Assembly: GCF_009711225.1 (NCBI RefSeq)
Contig: NZ_WMIE01000001.1
Location: forward strand, 1,074,155 to 1,138,154
Length of the DNA: 64,000 nt
Reading direction: 5' to 3'
DNA from: Paracoccus aestuariivivens
Lineage (GTDB): Bacteria > Pseudomonadota > Alphaproteobacteria > Rhodobacterales > Rhodobacteraceae
Shown: positions 20,400-28,619 of the stretch, piece by piece
How the letters are laid out: the number at the start of each line of letters is the position of its first letter
How positions within the stretch are numbered: the first letter of the stretch is position 1
The notes under the pieces: generated by a model
What the model was told of the DNA's origin: nothing
Databases searched by the model: none
The model's input: the letters and a program-made list of their open reading frames with translations, nothing else
Position numbers and translations under genes: made by a program

Positions 20400-21259
20400 G
20401 CATCCGGCCCGTTCAGACAATGTCGGTGGAACAGATCGAGTTGGATCTGTTCCTGGAAGCACTACATCGCCGCTACCATTACGATTTCCGGTCCTATTCG
20501 CGCGCCTCTCTGGCCCGCCGTGCAGATGTCGCGCGCCAACGGCTTGGATGCGAGACCTTGTCCGACGCCCAACGCCGCCTGCTGCACGAACCCGCCGTTC
20601 TGGCAGAGGTGATCGACGCGATGACCGTACAGGTCAGCGAGTTCTTCCGCGACCCCGACTATTACAAGGCCCTGCGCAACGAGGTCTTGCCGCATCTTCA
20701 CACCTATTCCTCGCTCAAGGTTTGGGTGGCAGGCTGCGCCAACGGTGAGGAGCTTTACTCCTTGGCGATCCTGTTTCGCGAGGAAGGGTTGCTGGACCGG
20801 ACAATCTTCTACGCGACCGAGATCAACCGCCGCGCCTTGGCCAAGGCTTCCGCCGGAGTTTATGACATCGATCGCCTGCCCGGTTTCTCGGTGAATTACC
20901 AACGTGCAGGAGGGTGTGGATCGTTATCGGATCACTACACCGCCGCTTATGGTCGGGCCGTGTTCGACCGCAGCCTGCGCAATCGCGTGGTCTTTAGCGA
21001 GCACGATCTGGCAACCGATGAGGTTTTCTCGGAAGTCCATCTGATTTCCTGCCGCAACGTACTGATTTATTTCGATGACACCTTACAGAACCGGGTTTTC
21101 CGTCTTTTCACGGATTCACTGGTGCGGGGCGGGTTTCTGGGGTTAGGCGCCCATGAAACCCTGCGCTTCTCCGACCACGCGACGTCATATTCCGACTTCA
21201 ACGAAAAAGAGCGCATCTGGCGCCGCACCGCATCGCAGGAGGTATATCATGCCCGATGA
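20396..21259 (+). CDS. CheR-type protein-glutamate O-methyltransferase
   Basis: The protein has 287 residues with the CheR N-terminal helical domain (about 10-85, ending MTVQVSEFFRDPDYYKAL) and the SAM-binding domain (GCANGEELYSLAI, then SCRNVLIYFDD). CheR normally methylates chemoreceptor glutamates, but no receptor, CheB, CheA or flagellar gene is in the window. It starts at 20396, overlapping the kinase stop as ATGA. It may methylate a site in one of the flanking kinases, or serve as an output enzyme. The SAM motif GCANGEE is slightly changed from the usual GCSTGEE. Confidence 0.88.
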   Translation: MSIRPVQTMSVEQIELDLFLEALHRRYHYDFRSYSRASLARRADVARQRLGCETLSDAQRRLLHEPAVLAEVIDAMTVQVSEFFRDPDYYKALRNEVLPHLHTYSSLKVWVAGCANGEELYSLAILFREEGLLDRTIFYATEINRRALAKASAGVYDIDRLPGFSVNYQRAGGCGSLSDHYTAAYGRAVFDRSLRNRVVFSEHDLATDEVFSEVHLISCRNVLIYFDDTLQNRVFRLFTDSLVRGGFLGLGAHETLRFSDHATSYSDFNEKERIWRRTASQEVYHAR

Positions 21260-23057
21260 TCAGATCCGTTTTCTTATCGTAGACGATATCCAAGAGAACA
21301 TGATCGCACTCGAGGCTCTCCTGCGCCGCGACGGGCTCCGGATCGATTTCGCGGGCTCGGCCACCGAGGCGCTTGAAATGATGCTGGTCAACGATTACGC
21401 GCTGGCCTTCCTTGACGTGCAGATGCCCGAGATCGACGGTTACGAGCTGGCCGAGTTGATGCGCGGGGCGGAGCGTACACGCGGGGTTCCGATCATCTTC
21501 GTGACTGCCGCAGACCGTGACGAAAGGCGCCGTTTCCGAGGTTATGAAGCGGGCGCGGTCGATTACATTTTCAAGCCGCTAGATCCGCTCATCCTGCGGT
21601 CAAAGGCCGAAGTCTTTTTCCGGATCGGCAGGCAGGCGCGTGAACTCGAGCGTCAGCGCGATGAAATGCGGGTATTGGCGCACCATCGGGACGTCGCGAT
21701 TTCGCGGCTCAAGGCGCATGCGGACAACTCTCCGTTGGCTCTGGTCGAATGCGACCGCGATCTGACGATCAGAAGCTGGTCGCAGGGGGCCGAGCGGATG
21801 TTCGGCGTATCCGCCGAACAAATGCTGGGACAAACCATCGGGCAGCATCGTTGGCTGGCTTCCGACGCCTGCACGGTGTTGCAAGGCTGGATCGACAACG
21901 GGACCAGCGCCCCCCGCCACAGCACCGAAATGACCGCCACCCGCAACGACGGCGAGTCCATCCATTGCGAGGTGTTCGGCTCGATCCTGCGCGATCCGAC
22001 GGACGGAAACCTGTCGCTTTCGCTTCAGATGCTGGACGTGACCGAACGGCGACGCGCCGAAGAGGTCCGCAGCCTTCTGATCGGCGAACTCAACCACCGG
22101 ATCAAGAACACATTGGCCAATGTGCAGGCCATCGCGCGCCAGACCCTGCGGCAAGCCGATAACATCGATGATTTCGAGCAGGTCTTTATCGGCCGCCTTC
22201 TGGCTTTGTCGCGTGCGCATTCGATCCTGTCCGATGTGACATGGACCAGCGCCCCGCTTGACCATCTAATAGACGAACAGATCCGTGCGGGTACGCTTGA
22301 CGCCATGCGGTTGGTGCGCAAGGGCCCGAAGGTCCAGCTCTCGCCGGAAAACACGCTTCGTCTTGCGCTGAGCCTGCACGAACTGGGAACCAACGCCGCC
22401 AAGTACGGCGCATTGTCGGTTCCGGGCGGCGTGGTTGATCTTAGCTGGAAGACCGTCGGGCAAAGCCTTGTTCTGAAATGGGAAGAACGCGGCGGCCCTA
22501 CTGTCTCGCCTCCGGCCCGGACAGGGTTCGGCATGACGTTGATCCATGCAAGTGCTGGCGGCGAAGAGGATACCGTACAAGCCGATTGGCGCGAAACGGG
22601 GGTGATCTGGACCATCACGCTGCCGGTTGGCGTCGAAACGCTGAAGACCAAAACGGCCGCCAAGCCGGTTGAAAACATACGAGGCCCGATGAAGCGCTCG
22701 GAACTGGGCGGGTCGCGTGTTCTGGTGGTCGAGGACGAGCCGCTCGTCGCTCTGGATATCAGCCACGAACTCAAGGCCGCCGGAGCATTGTCGGTCAATA
22801 TCGCACGCACCATAGGTCAGGCACTGCAAGCGATCGAGCATTCGGATATCGACGTGGCATTGCTTGATGGCAACCTCTCGGGCGAGCGGGTTGACGAGGT
22901 GGCCTTTGCGCTCAGCCGACGAGCCATCCCGTTCTGTTTTGTGTCCGGTTATGGCCGCCAGCACCTGCCGCAAGACTTTCAGGACGCGCCGATTATCGAG
23001 AAGCCGTTTCGGGCCGATGCACTGCTACCGGTCCTTAATGAGTTGATCCGGTCATGA
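21249..23057 (+). CDS. Response regulator-PAS-HWE histidine kinase-receiver fusion
   Basis: The protein has 602 residues. In order: an N-terminal receiver (about 5-125, FLDVQMPEIDGYEL), a linker helix, a PAS domain (about 160-270), an HWE/HisKA_2 kinase (histidine in GELNHRIKNTLANVQAIARQ near 280, HATPase with HELGTNAAKYGAL), and a C-terminal receiver (about 487-600, VLVVEDEPLVALDI, ALLDGNL). The start at 21249 has AGGAGGT upstream and overlaps cheR by 11 bases. HWE kinases are common in alphaproteobacterial light and stress signalling. Having receivers at both ends suggests it takes phosphate from the upstream hybrid kinase and branches it. Confidence 0.9.
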   Translation: MPDDQIRFLIVDDIQENMIALEALLRRDGLRIDFAGSATEALEMMLVNDYALAFLDVQMPEIDGYELAELMRGAERTRGVPIIFVTAADRDERRRFRGYEAGAVDYIFKPLDPLILRSKAEVFFRIGRQARELERQRDEMRVLAHHRDVAISRLKAHADNSPLALVECDRDLTIRSWSQGAERMFGVSAEQMLGQTIGQHRWLASDACTVLQGWIDNGTSAPRHSTEMTATRNDGESIHCEVFGSILRDPTDGNLSLSLQMLDVTERRRAEEVRSLLIGELNHRIKNTLANVQAIARQTLRQADNIDDFEQVFIGRLLALSRAHSILSDVTWTSAPLDHLIDEQIRAGTLDAMRLVRKGPKVQLSPENTLRLALSLHELGTNAAKYGALSVPGGVVDLSWKTVGQSLVLKWEERGGPTVSPPARTGFGMTLIHASAGGEEDTVQADWRETGVIWTITLPVGVETLKTKTAAKPVENIRGPMKRSELGGSRVLVVEDEPLVALDISHELKAAGALSVNIARTIGQALQAIEHSDIDVALLDGNLSGERVDEVAFALSRRAIPFCFVSGYGRQHLPQDFQDAPIIEKPFRADALLPVLNELIRS

Positions 23058-23213
23058 TCGGGTTAACCCACTGAAATAATCCCGATTGCGAGACAAGCAT
23101 CGTTGCGTCTAGGCTGCATCCGATAGGCGCATTGATGCGGGATCGGGATTGGGTTCGGGGCGGCTTCCAGAATACGCATTCGCTGCGTCCGGCTTGGTTG
23201 GGCAGGGTCAACA

Positions 23214-24626
23214 ATGTTGCCCTTGATCGCACTGATCAGCTTTCCGGTCATCGTCGGCCTTCTGTTCTCGCGGATGGACTGGCAACGCGCGTTCATCTGG
23301 TCGATGCTGGGGGGGTATCTGTTTCTCGCTCCGGGTTATTCGATCACCCTGCCGGGACTTCCGATCCTGAACAAACCCGCGCTGCCGGCACTGATATCGG
23401 CGCTGATGGTGTTTTTGCAAAAGGACACGCCAAAGGCGCTGGAACCACCGCCACCTCGGGGTACATTCATCAATGTTCTCGTCGTCCTGAGTCTTCTTTC
23501 GCCCCTGCTGACCGCGATCACAAATAGCGACTCGATCACCGAGGGAAACACCTTCCGTCCCGGTATCTCGGCGACCTTCGCCATCGGCGATGTCATGCGC
23601 AGTTATCTCGAGATCCTACCTTTCCTTTTGGCCTACCGTATTTTGTGGAATGTCGAAGGGGCGTGGCGGCTGGTGCAGGCGATGGTGACCGGACTACTGG
23701 TCTATTCGTTCTTCATGTGGATGGAGGTCCGCTTCAGCCCGCAGATGAACGTCTGGATTTACGGCTACTTCCAGCATGATTTCATCCAGACCATCCGTTA
23801 CGGCGGATATCGTCCGATTGTCTTTCTCGAGCATCCGTTATGGGTCGCGTCGATCACCTTGATGGCATTCCTGTCGGCGATTGCACTCGCACGCCGAGAT
23901 CGCGACGCCCGCAGCATGTTCAGGGCGGGCTATCTCGCCTTGCTGATAGTGATCTGCAAATCGGCAGGCGCGCTTCTGCTGTCGATCATGTCGGCCCCAT
24001 TGCTGCTGTTGGCGCGGCCGCAGATGATCATCCGCGTATCCTTGATCGTCGGCACGATTGCATTTGCCTATCCGATCCTGCGCACGACGTCGCTGGTACC
24101 GCTTGATGCGATTGTGAATATCGCCCTTGACGTGTCTGTGGATCGCGGAAATTCCCTTGATTTCCGCCTGACCAATGAAGAACGCTTGCTGGAGCGCGCG
24201 ATGGAGAGGCCCTTGTTTGGCTGGGGCGGTGGAGGGCGCTCGCTATTCCTTGACCCCAATTCGGGCAATGTTTCCTCAATTCCCGACGGCTTGTGGGTGA
24301 TCTGGTTGGGAAGCCGCGGAATCCTTGGTTACATGTGCCATTTCCTGATGTTGCTCGGCCCGATCTGGATACTGGCCGGAGCCGCCTTCAAGCACCGGAA
24401 AACCCAGAAGGCTATGGACCTGCTGCCATTGGCGTGCCTGTCGATGATGTTGGCCACGAACCTGATCGACATCATCCCCAATGCCACGGCGACTCCGATC
24501 ACCTGGCTGATCGCGGGCACAATCATGGGGAACGCACAGCGCATCGCACAGGGGATCAGCCAACCTGAAACGCAAGATGGCGCAAACCCGGAACCTGTCC
24601 GGCGTGGGTTAAGAACCGTCCTGTAG
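23214..24626 (+). CDS. Polytopic membrane protein, O-antigen ligase/polymerase-like
   Basis: The protein has 470 residues and about ten to twelve predicted membrane helices. A large periplasmic-type loop holds RLTNEERLLERAMERPLFGWGGGGRS, which resembles the Wzy_C/O-antigen ligase region where a conserved R/E cluster precedes a GxG turn. The family polymerises or ligates surface polysaccharide. No polysaccharide gene flanks it, so the role is uncertain; the nearest glycosyltransferase is 35 kb away. The start at 23214 has only a weak ribosome site. It is convergent with a small hypothetical gene, seven bases away. Confidence 0.7.
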   Translation: MLPLIALISFPVIVGLLFSRMDWQRAFIWSMLGGYLFLAPGYSITLPGLPILNKPALPALISALMVFLQKDTPKALEPPPPRGTFINVLVVLSLLSPLLTAITNSDSITEGNTFRPGISATFAIGDVMRSYLEILPFLLAYRILWNVEGAWRLVQAMVTGLLVYSFFMWMEVRFSPQMNVWIYGYFQHDFIQTIRYGGYRPIVFLEHPLWVASITLMAFLSAIALARRDRDARSMFRAGYLALLIVICKSAGALLLSIMSAPLLLLARPQMIIRVSLIVGTIAFAYPILRTTSLVPLDAIVNIALDVSVDRGNSLDFRLTNEERLLERAMERPLFGWGGGGRSLFLDPNSGNVSSIPDGLWVIWLGSRGILGYMCHFLMLLGPIWILAGAAFKHRKTQKAMDLLPLACLSMMLATNLIDIIPNATATPITWLIAGTIMGNAQRIAQGISQPETQDGANPEPVRRGLRTVL

Positions 24627-24633
24627 CAGAGCT

Positions 24634-24894
24634 TCAGTTCGACGGTGCTGTATCTGAAAACTGGCGGGCCGACCCCATGCAATGCGCCAATGCGGAAGCG
24701 ACCACATTGTTCAGGAAAATATCGGTAAGCTGTCCTTGGGCATCGACAAACCTGACGGTCACCCCTGATCCGCTTATATCGAGCAGACTGAATGAAACGG
24801 GGGCGAGGATTCCATCCGCTCTGTCTGCACATCGGGATGACGGGACGTTCACCAACATCTGATGGCGGGCGATTGCTTCTTCCTGATCTGTCAT
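24634..24894 (-). CDS. Small hypothetical protein
   Basis: This 86-residue frame starts MTDQEEAIARHQML and ends at 24634. It has no recognised domain, signal peptide or membrane helix. A hydrophobic core around FSLLDISGSGVTVRFVDAQG looks beta-rich. Codon use is like its neighbours, but the ribosome site is poor, so it may not be a real gene. It is convergent with the membrane protein. An extended start at 24948 is possible. Confidence 0.4.
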   Translation of the reverse strand: MTDQEEAIARHQMLVNVPSSRCADRADGILAPVSFSLLDISGSGVTVRFVDAQGQLTDIFLNNVVASALAHCMGSARQFSDTAPSN

Positions 24895-25065
24895 GACTGC
24901 ATCACGTCCCTGAACACCCCGGTACCAACGCCTGCGCCGCAAGTGCAAGAAACACTTGCCCTTTTACGCAACACCACGTCCTGATCGAGCAAGCGAATGA
25001 CACCGGCACAGGTTCCCGCCAACCGGAAATTTTCCCACGTGGTGGTCCGGATACCACAAAGATGA

Positions 25066-25102
25066 TTGACAAAAATTATCGGCTTAACAATTGCTGATTA
25101 TT
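25066..25102 (+). promoter_or_regulatory. Putative promoter/operator region of the siderophore-interacting protein gene
   Basis: An AT-rich tract begins with TTGACA at 25066-25071 and contains CAATTGCTG at 25088-25096, a nine-base word that also occurs upstream of the siderophore receptor gene (33673-33681). Its place about 50-80 bp before the start codon fits an iron-controlled promoter. No regulator consensus was matched with certainty. Confidence 0.35.
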
Positions 25103-25147
25103 TTTCTGGGTTATATGGTGCGTGGATACCAATGGAAGGTCACGCTC

Positions 25148-26143
25148 ATGTTCCCGATCCGTCCGCACCGCAGTACCGGAATACTCTCTTCGGCTTCCGG
25201 TTCTGCCTCGGCCCTGCTGCGCGCGCGCGCCGCGGAATGGGAAGTTGACCTGATCGAATCATCCGAAAGCCTGACCATGCATGTTTGGGGCAGCGAACTT
25301 TGCCTGATCCCCGCTGACGGCATGGTCCGGATCGAACTGCGCGCCCCCGAGCAGCGTCTGATCGGCATTTTGCAGGACAGCGCGACCGAGCTATTCGAAG
25401 GCCACGGGATGGCCATCGCTTGGGACAATGTCGATGAGGGAGCTTTGGCTCCGGGCCTTACTTTGATGCGCGTCGAAAGCGTGACCCAGCGCACTCCCGG
25501 CTTTATTCGGGTCAGGGTATCCGGTCCCGAAGCGATCCGCTTCGGCCAGACCAACCTGCATTTCCGCGTTCTGATCGCCCCCGAGGGCCGTCAGCCGATC
25601 TGGCCGCGCATCGCAGCCAACGGTCGTACCCGCTGGCCCGAAGGCGAAGATGCGCTGCATCGTCCGGTCTATACTGTTGCCGATCAGCAGGGCGATTGGG
25701 TCGAGTTCGACATTTTCGCCCATGACGGCAGCCCGACCTGCGACTGGGCGCGGCGTGTCCAGACCGGAGAGCCGGTCGGCCTGATGGGTCCGGGCGGCGG
25801 CTGGTGTCCCGAGGCCAAGGAGCTTTGGCTCTTTGGCGACGAAACCGCCCTGCCCGCCATCAGCCGGATGCTGGATCTAGCCAAAGGAACCGTACGGGCG
25901 TTTGTCCATGCCGCATCCGAAGACATGCCCGGCCTGACCGACGATCCGCGCGTCACGCGCTGTGATGATCTGTTGGCATCCCTAGATACAGCCGCCATTC
26001 CGGTCGCGGACGATGTCCATGTCTGGTTCGCGGGCCATGCCATTCAGGCCCGCGAAGCGCGCCGTCAGCTTGCGGCGCGCGGTTTGAACAAGCGGCAGTT
26101 CACGGCTGCCGCTTACTGGGGTCAGCCCGATAGCCGGGCGTAA
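25148..26143 (+). CDS. Siderophore-interacting protein (ferric-siderophore reductase) with DUF2218 domain
   Basis: The protein has 331 residues. An N-terminal DUF2218-like region (about 5-85) is followed by an FAD-binding SIP domain (VTQRTPGFIRVRVSGPE, then RPVYTVADQQGDWVEFDIFAHD) and a C-terminal SIP domain (LFGDETALPAISRML, ending AAYWGQPDSRA). The family reduces ferric siderophores in the cytoplasm using NAD(P)H. Start 25148 is chosen because GGAAGG lies eight bases upstream; 25115 is an alternative. Its 3' end overlaps that of the convergent ABC gene by 22 bp. It serves the adjacent Fhu system. Confidence 0.9.
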   Translation: MFPIRPHRSTGILSSASGSASALLRARAAEWEVDLIESSESLTMHVWGSELCLIPADGMVRIELRAPEQRLIGILQDSATELFEGHGMAIAWDNVDEGALAPGLTLMRVESVTQRTPGFIRVRVSGPEAIRFGQTNLHFRVLIAPEGRQPIWPRIAANGRTRWPEGEDALHRPVYTVADQQGDWVEFDIFAHDGSPTCDWARRVQTGEPVGLMGPGGGWCPEAKELWLFGDETALPAISRMLDLAKGTVRAFVHAASEDMPGLTDDPRVTRCDDLLASLDTAAIPVADDVHVWFAGHAIQAREARRQLAARGLNKRQFTAAAYWGQPDSRA

Positions 26144-27822
26144 ACCCCGCCCCGTGCGACAAGCGGCTCGTGTTGGCCGCTTTCCACGACCCGACCTTCC
26201 TGCATGACGACAATCCGGTCTGCGTGACGGATCGTGCCCAAGCGATGCGCGATCACCAAAGTCGTGCGTCCGACCGACAAAGCGTCAAGTGCCGACTGGA
26301 TCTCGCGCTCGGTCTGGCTGTCCAATGCCGAGGTCGCCTCGTCAAGGATAAGGATCGGCGGGTTTTTCAGGAAGGCACGCGCAATCGCGACACGTTGCTT
26401 CTGGCCGCCGGACAGCATCACGCCACGCTCACCAACGATGGTATTCAGCCCATCAGGCAGGTTCTCGATCATGGGGCCAAGCTGGGCCTGATCGGCCGCA
26501 TGCCTGATTTCGGCATCCGTCGCCCCCAATCGGCCATAGGCGATGTTTTCACGCAATGTACCGCCGAACAGGAAGACGTCCTGACTGACCAGCCCGATCT
26601 GGCGGCGTAGGCTGTGCAGTCGCATCTGATCCAAGGCAAGACCGTCAATCGTGATCCGGCCCGAGGTCGGCTCATAGAAACGCGGAAGCAATGCCAGAAG
26701 CGAGGTTTTACCCGCGCCCGAGGGACCAACAAAGGCGACGGTTTCACCCGCGCTGATGGTCAGGTCGATACCCTCGAGGATCTGGCGGTCGCCTTCATAG
26801 GCGAAGCTGACATTCTCGAAGCGGATATCGCCTTTCAGAGCCGGAGCCTCGATGGCGTCCGGCGCATCAGCGATTTCGGGGTCGGTTGCCAGCAGTTCCT
26901 GATAGCGACGGAAACCGGCGATGCCGCGAGGATAGGTCTCGATCACGGCAGCGATCTTTTCAAGCGGCCGGTAGAAAACACTCACCAACAACAGGAAGCC
27001 GACAAAGCCGCCCGTGGTCAGTTCGCCCGACAGGACATAACCCGCGCCCACGACCATGACGATCACCTGCACCAGCCGCAGGCCCATATATTGCAGCGCC
27101 GAGGACACCGCCATGACGCGGTAAGCCTGTAGTTTGGTTGTGCGGTAGTTTTCGTTGTCAGCCGCGAACAACGAGCTTTCATGCGCTTCGTTGCCGAACG
27201 CCTGCACGACACGAACACCGCCCAATGCCTCCTCCAGACGCACGTTGAAATCGCCCACGCGCGAGTAGATTGCGCGCCATGTCTGGGTCATCCGGCCCCC
27301 ATAGAAAATGACCAGTGCCAGCATCGCAGGCACGATCAGCGCCACGATGAAAGCAAGGCTGGGATTGAGCCAGAACATCAGCAGGAACGCGCCGACAAAG
27401 GTCATGATGGCGATGAACGCATCCTCGGGGCCGTGATGGGCGACCTCTCCGATTTCCTCCAGATCGCGGGTGACGCGGGCCACGAGTTTGCCGGTACGGG
27501 CGCCGTCGAACCAGCGCCAGCTAAGCCGCGTCAGGTGATCGAAGGCGCGGGCGCGCATCACCGTCTCGATGTTGATGCCCAACATGTGACCCCAATAGAT
27601 CACGATCGACATCAAGCCGGTATTGATCGCGTAAAGCGCCATCAGGCCGACTGCTGCGGCGATGGTCAGGCTCCAATTGCCTTGTGGCAGCAGGTGGTCG
27701 ATGAAAGCGGTGATCGCCAGCGGAAAGGCCAGTTCAAGCAGGCCCGACAGCACGGCACAGCCGAAATCCAGCCAGAAAAGCCCCATCCAGGGGCGGTAAT
27801 AGGCAAAGAAATCACGCAACAT
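26122..27822 (-). CDS. Exporter-fold ABC transporter, permease and ATPase in one chain
   Basis: The protein has 566 residues: six membrane helices (about 1-310, type IV ABC exporter fold) and a nucleotide-binding domain with Walker A GPSGAGKTS, Q loop, LSGGQKQRVAIARAF, Walker B ILDEATSALD and the switch histidine IAHRLGT. It is a half-transporter and must dimerise. It lies 20 bases after fhuC at the distal end of the siderophore uptake operon. Family members export lipids or drugs, but some exporter-fold proteins (IrtAB, YbtPQ) import siderophores. Either siderophore export or import is possible. Confidence 0.88.
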   Translation of the reverse strand: MLRDFFAYYRPWMGLFWLDFGCAVLSGLLELAFPLAITAFIDHLLPQGNWSLTIAAAVGLMALYAINTGLMSIVIYWGHMLGINIETVMRARAFDHLTRLSWRWFDGARTGKLVARVTRDLEEIGEVAHHGPEDAFIAIMTFVGAFLLMFWLNPSLAFIVALIVPAMLALVIFYGGRMTQTWRAIYSRVGDFNVRLEEALGGVRVVQAFGNEAHESSLFAADNENYRTTKLQAYRVMAVSSALQYMGLRLVQVIVMVVGAGYVLSGELTTGGFVGFLLLVSVFYRPLEKIAAVIETYPRGIAGFRRYQELLATDPEIADAPDAIEAPALKGDIRFENVSFAYEGDRQILEGIDLTISAGETVAFVGPSGAGKTSLLALLPRFYEPTSGRITIDGLALDQMRLHSLRRQIGLVSQDVFLFGGTLRENIAYGRLGATDAEIRHAADQAQLGPMIENLPDGLNTIVGERGVMLSGGQKQRVAIARAFLKNPPILILDEATSALDSQTEREIQSALDALSVGRTTLVIAHRLGTIRHADRIVVMQEGRVVESGQHEPLVARGGVYARLSG

Positions 27823-27842
27823 TTTCCGTTCCTTGTCGGTAT

Positions 27843-28619
27843 TCAGGCAGGAATGGCGACTTGGCCGCCATCTGCACGGTGCAGTACCTGCATCGGCAGG
27901 CCATAGATCCGGGCCAGCGCCTCGGGGGTCATCAGATCCGAAGGCGTTCCTTGCAGGATCAGCTTTCCGCCCTTCAGCGCGACAATGTGATCGCAGAAGC
28001 GGGCAGCCATATTCACCTCGTGCAGCACGACGATGGCGCTGCGATTTTGCTCATGGCACATGCGGCGGACAAGGGAAAGAACCTCGACCTGATGCGCGAT
28101 ATCAAGGGCGGAAATCGGTTCGTCCAGCAATAGCGCACCGGCCTCTTGCGCGACCATCATCGCAAGCCAGACGCGCTGGCGTTCACCGCCCGACAGCGTG
28201 TCCACCAGACGGTCCGCCAAGGCGGTAATGGCGCATTCCGCAAGTGCGGCCGATACTGCGGCGTGATCCTGAGGCCCGAAGCGCCCAAGCGCGCCGTGCC
28301 AAGGGTAACGACCAAGCGCGACCAGTTCCCTTACCGTCATGCCCTCGGCTGGTGGCGTGGTTTGGGGCATGAATGCCAGCGCACGGGCGTAGTCACGGGG
28401 GAGCCAATCGGCCAGCGGGCGATCCTGAAAACGAACCTCTCCGACCGAGGCCGCTACCTGCCGCGCCAGCACCTTCAACAAGGTCGATTTGCCCGAGCCG
28501 TTATGCCCGATCAGCGCCACGACCTGTCCGCGCGGCAGAGTCAGGTCCAGACCATCCAGCAACCGACGGCCCGGCACATCGACGCAAAGACCGGAGATGG
28601 TGAACAGAGCATCGCTCAT
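27843..28619 (-). CDS. fhuC: Ferric hydroxamate-type ABC transporter ATP-binding protein
   Basis: The protein has 258 residues with Walker A GHNGSGKST, signature LSGGERQRVWLAMMVAQ, Walker B ALLLDEPISALD and VVLHEVN as the switch region. It powers FhuB-type permeases. The start at 28619 overlaps the fhuB stop (ATGA); a longer frame to 28652 lies inside fhuB and was rejected. The order receptor-fhuD-fhuB-fhuC supports a ferrichrome/hydroxamate assignment, but the exact siderophore is not shown by sequence. Confidence 0.9.
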   Translation of the reverse strand: MSDALFTISGLCVDVPGRRLLDGLDLTLPRGQVVALIGHNGSGKSTLLKVLARQVAASVGEVRFQDRPLADWLPRDYARALAFMPQTTPPAEGMTVRELVALGRYPWHGALGRFGPQDHAAVSAALAECAITALADRLVDTLSGGERQRVWLAMMVAQEAGALLLDEPISALDIAHQVEVLSLVRRMCHEQNRSAIVVLHEVNMAARFCDHIVALKGGKLILQGTPSDLMTPEALARIYGLPMQVLHRADGGQVAIPA

